This document shows, piece by piece, positions 31,723 to 33,980 of a DNA stretch of 33,980 nucleotides. Position 1 is the first letter of the stretch; every line of letters starts with the position of its first letter. Made by a program: the position numbers and the translations under genes. Origin of the DNA: Oscillospiraceae bacterium (lineage in GTDB: Bacteria > Bacillota > Clostridia > Oscillospirales > Oscillospiraceae); assembly GCA_024404315.1 (NCBI GenBank), contig JAKSQD010000021.1, positions 1 through 33,980 of the forward strand, written 5' to 3'. Below the pieces are notes generated by a model. It made no database searches. It was given only the letters and a program-made list of their open reading frames with translations, and had not been told where the DNA came from.

Positions 31723-32397
31723 ATGGCAAAATCAAAAAATCGGCTGCTGTTTCGCAAGTCTGGCCGTGCCTGCTACATTTCCCATTTGGATCTGATGGCC
31801 ACCTTTCAGCGAGCCTTTCTGCGCTCTGAGATTGATGTCTGGCAGACCGAGGGCTTTAACCGTCATATTTATGTTTCCATCGCCCTGCCCCTGAGCGTGG
31901 GCTATTCCAGCGACTGCGAGATTTTGGAATTTAACCTGAACGAAGGCGCTTCCATGGCCGACGTACCGGAACGGATGAACGCTGTGCTGCCAGAAGGTAT
32001 TGAGGTACTTAGCTGCTATGAGGCGGTGACTCCCCTCAAGCGCATTGTAGACCTGGGCTGGAGCGTTACCATGGAATATGACAACGGCATTCCAGAAGGC
32101 GCTGTAGAGGGATTCAAAACCTTTTTGGCACAGGAAAGCTGCGTCATCCGCAAGAAGTCCAAAAAGTCCAAGAAAGGCTACACCGAACTGGACATCATCC
32201 CCATGATAAAAGAATGGAGCATCGAGGAGCAGGAAAACAAGCTGCTCTTCCGTGCCCGCATCGCTGCACAGAACCCTGGACTGAACCCCGCCCTCATTCT
32301 GGATACCTTCGGGGAGGCACACCCGGAGTGGAAATGCGACTTCGCCCGCTTCCACCGCAACGAGGTTTACGGCGACCTGGTGGAAATCTTCCGCTGA
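31723..32397 (+). CDS. TIGR03936 (DUF2344) radical SAM-associated protein
   Basis: 224 residues; the ATG follows GGAGG. The domain usually lies fused to, or just after, a B12-binding radical SAM protein (TIGR03960). Family features are at the N terminus (LLFRKSGRACYISHLDLMATFQRAFLRSEIDVWQTEGFNRH) and in PLSVGYSSDCEILEFNL. A Lys-rich linker (KKSKKSKKG, about residues 148-156) precedes the C-terminal part (PALILDTFGEAHPEWKCDFARFHRNEVY). Function unknown. Here it is alone between proA and pfkA, with no radical SAM partner next to it. Confidence 0.88.
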   Translation: MAKSKNRLLFRKSGRACYISHLDLMATFQRAFLRSEIDVWQTEGFNRHIYVSIALPLSVGYSSDCEILEFNLNEGASMADVPERMNAVLPEGIEVLSCYEAVTPLKRIVDLGWSVTMEYDNGIPEGAVEGFKTFLAQESCVIRKKSKKSKKGYTELDIIPMIKEWSIEEQENKLLFRARIAAQNPGLNPALILDTFGEAHPEWKCDFARFHRNEVYGDLVEIFR

Positions 32398-32403
32398 ACC
32401 CTT

Positions 32404-32416
32404 AGAGCCTATCCGC
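32404..32416 (+). repeat. Post-stop motif copy F
   Basis: AGAGCCTATCCGC, 6 bases after the stop of the TIGR03936 gene and in its sense. It is a full 12-base consensus match. Confidence 0.6.
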
Positions 32417-32461
32417 TTAACTGCTGACACTTATTCTTGTAGATTTTTGCAAATTAGGGCA

Positions 32462-32490
32462 TTGTGTTTTTCGCTTTGCTGTGCTAAAAT
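32462..32490 (+). promoter_or_regulatory. Promoter of the phosphofructokinase gene
   Basis: TTGTGT (32462-32467), a 17-base spacer, TAAAAT (32485-32490) with TGC in front as an extended -10. The leader can form a small hairpin, AACATG (32498-32503) with CATGTT (32516-32521). Confidence 0.7.
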
Positions 32491-32546
32491 AACAAACAAC
32501 ATGAAGAAAAGCAATCATGTTCTATCTGTAAAGGAGTGCAAGAAAA

Positions 32547-33632
32547 ATGAAAAGAATTGGTATGCTGACCTCTGGCGGCGACTGCCAAGCTCTGAACGCC
32601 ACCATGCGAGGCATCGCAAAGGCTCTGTACAACATGTACCAGGACGAAGTGGAAATCATCGGTTTCATCGACGGTTACAAGGGTCTGATGTATGAGGATT
32701 ATGTCAAGCTGACCCCCCTCGACTTTGCCGGTATTCTCACCAAGGGCGGAACCATCCTGGGCACCAGCCGTCAGCCCTTCAAGCTGATGCGGGAGCCTGA
32801 TGCCAACGGACTGGACAAGGTGGAAGCCATGAAAACCACCTATCGCCGTCTGCGTCTGGACTGCCTCTATGTTCTGGGCGGCAACGGCTCTCAGAAGACC
32901 GCAAACCTGCTCAGTGAAGAGGGTCTGAACGTCATTGGTATGCCCAAGACCATTGACAACGACCTGTGGGGCACTGACACCACCTTTGGTTATCAGTCCG
33001 CCATTGACGTGGCCACCAACGCCATCGACTGCATCCACACCACCGCCGCTTCCCATAACCGCTGCTTCATCGTGGAAATCATGGGTCACAAGGCCGGCTG
33101 GCTGACCCTGAACGCCGGTATTGCGGGCGGCGCTGATATCATCCTGATTCCCGAAATCCCCTATGACATCGAGAACGTGGTCAAGGCGGTCAAGAAGCGC
33201 AATAAGCGTGGCCGTGGCTTCACCATCATTGCCGTCGCCGAGGGCGCTATGACCAAGGAAGACGCTGGCATGAAGAAGAAGGTCTACAAGAAGCGTCTGG
33301 AAGAGATGCACAAGCTGTATCCCTCCATCTCCTACGAGATTGCCGACCAGATTAAGGCTGCCACCGGTTTGGAATGCCGTGTTACCGTTCCCGGCCACAT
33401 GCAGCGCGGCGGCAACCCCAACGCTTATGACCGTGTGCTCTCCAGCCGTCTGGGCACTTATGGCGCTATCCTGTTCAGCAAGGGCGAATTCGGCCAGATG
33501 GTCGCCATTAAGGATCACAAAATCACCAGCACTCCCCTCTCTGAGGTGGCTGGCAAGCTGAAGACCGTTCCTCTGGATAACGATATCCTGCTTGAGGCCA
33601 AGATGCTGGGCATCAGCTTTGGCGACGAATAA
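32547..33632 (+). CDS. pfkA: 6-phosphofructokinase, mixed-type PFK with GGNGS and PKTIDND motifs
   Basis: 361 residues; the ATG has AAAGGAG 10 bases upstream. PFK makes fructose 1,6-bisphosphate in glycolysis. The N-terminal loop is GMLTSGGDCQALNA. The nucleotide motif is GGNGS (residues 111-115): Asn replaces the Mg-binding Asp of the bacterial ATP enzyme (GGDGS), but Gly is kept at the next position where PPi enzymes carry Asp. The catalytic block is PKTIDND (133-139), with the Lys common in PPi-type and mixed-substrate PFKs. GHMQRGGNPNAYDRVLSS is the conserved fructose site. ATP is more likely than PPi as donor, but this needs a test. Confidence 0.92.
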   Translation: MKRIGMLTSGGDCQALNATMRGIAKALYNMYQDEVEIIGFIDGYKGLMYEDYVKLTPLDFAGILTKGGTILGTSRQPFKLMREPDANGLDKVEAMKTTYRRLRLDCLYVLGGNGSQKTANLLSEEGLNVIGMPKTIDNDLWGTDTTFGYQSAIDVATNAIDCIHTTAASHNRCFIVEIMGHKAGWLTLNAGIAGGADIILIPEIPYDIENVVKAVKKRNKRGRGFTIIAVAEGAMTKEDAGMKKKVYKKRLEEMHKLYPSISYEIADQIKAATGLECRVTVPGHMQRGGNPNAYDRVLSSRLGTYGAILFSKGEFGQMVAIKDHKITSTPLSEVAGKLKTVPLDNDILLEAKMLGISFGDE

Positions 33633-33681
33633 GCGCTAAAGCACAAAAACGGCTTGTTTTGAGCCGTTAAACCAAAAGAAC

Positions 33682-33730
33682 AGAGTGTAGGCAAACGACT
33701 GAAAAAGCAGTTTGTCTACACTCTTCATTC
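33682..33730 (+). terminator. Long hairpin after the phosphofructokinase gene
   Basis: AGAGTGTAGG-CAAAC (33682-33696) pairs with GTTTG-TCTACACTCT (33710-33724) through a stem of about 15 pairs, then TCATTCCTT. A shorter hairpin, AACGGCT/AGCCGTT (33648-33654, 33662-33668), has its T-run on the minus strand and may end a gene entering from the right. Confidence 0.65.
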
Positions 33731-33763
33731 CTTCAGCAGCATGATTTCTTCGTTGCTGAACGG

Positions 33764-33931
33764 TTAAGGCAATACCGCATAATAGGGATGTGCGGATTGC
33801 GCAGTAATTTTGCTTCCAAATTTGTTGGGAAAGCCGCAGGAATACTGACGTATTTCAAGGGTTTTACGGCAAATTTGGGAGTGAAAGGACAAGCAAGGCG
33901 CACATTCGACGATTGTGCGGTGTTACCTTAA
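33764..33931. mobile_element. MITE-like inverted-repeat element, 168 bases, no gene
   Basis: The left end TTAAGGCAATACCGCA (33764-33779) and the right end, read in reverse (TTAAGGTAACACCGCA, from 33931), differ at two of 16 bases; similarity continues inward to about 38 bases with gaps (both contain GATGTGCG or AATGTGCG). Inner sequences CCAAATTTG and CAAATTTGG form a second inverted repeat. Both ends are TTAA, so a TTAA target duplication is possible. It has no coding capacity, as expected for a non-autonomous element; the window ends before any context on the right. Confidence 0.55.
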
Positions 33932-33980
33932 AAAATCAGAGAATCACAGCCAGAATGCTGATGCCGGAGGCCACTCCCGC

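Overview
The window looks like chromosome of a spore-forming, low-oxygen gut Clostridia, most likely an Oscillospiraceae-type (Flavonifractor/Lawsonibacter-like) bacterium. This is inferred from the GC-rich coding style, strong AGGAGG ribosome sites, sigma-A promoters with 17-base spacers, the germination protein YpeB, a YlmC/YmxH-type PRC-barrel protein, and solute carriers typical of these anaerobes. No rRNA, tRNA, CRISPR array, phage or transposase gene was seen. One transposase-less inverted-repeat element lies at the right edge.

Layout. 1-3070 is a sugar-acid type island: the end of a GntP permease, a PrpR-type regulator, a D-2-hydroxyacid dehydrogenase and a TIM-barrel isomerase/epimerase. 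The convergent regulator and dehydrogenase are both cut off and joined at about 1,680, so the island is decaying. 3169-3874 is an XRE repressor with a small membrane protein and a palindromic operator. 4123-8781 (minus strand) is a five-gene run: circularly permuted ATP-grasp ligase, alpha-E protein, transglutaminase-like protein, and two AspA/AstE-like proteins, of which the last has lost both zinc histidines. 8973-11116 carries a dicarboxylate/amino acid symporter coupled to an RmlD-like reductase. 11625-15228 carries YpeB and FtsH. 15440-19593 (plus strand) carries a HemW-like radical SAM protein, a cytidylate-kinase-like protein, a 49-residue membrane protein, the PRC-barrel protein and a MATE exporter. 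19683-22188 (minus) carries an AqpZ-like aquaporin and an NhaC-family transporter controlled by a lysine riboswitch. 22592-23986 carries an EamA transporter and an unrecognised protein. 24094-27513 (minus) is a very large secreted subtilisin with BspA-type leucine-rich repeats. 27695-33632 (plus) carries an aldose epimerase-like protein, proC-proB-proA, a TIGR03936 protein and a phosphofructokinase.

Themes. The transport genes are mostly single transcription units with clear promoters and hairpin terminators. Proline synthesis (ProB, ProA, ProC) is complete, with a terminator hairpin between the promoter and proC that looks like an attenuator. The lysine-responsive NhaC transporter is the clearest metabolite-controlled unit. 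The least ordinary parts are the ligase/transglutaminase/acylase run, the double-truncation scar, a short motif (GAGCCTATCCGC) that recurs just after stop codons in the gene's own sense, and a 168-base inverted-repeat element at the right end.
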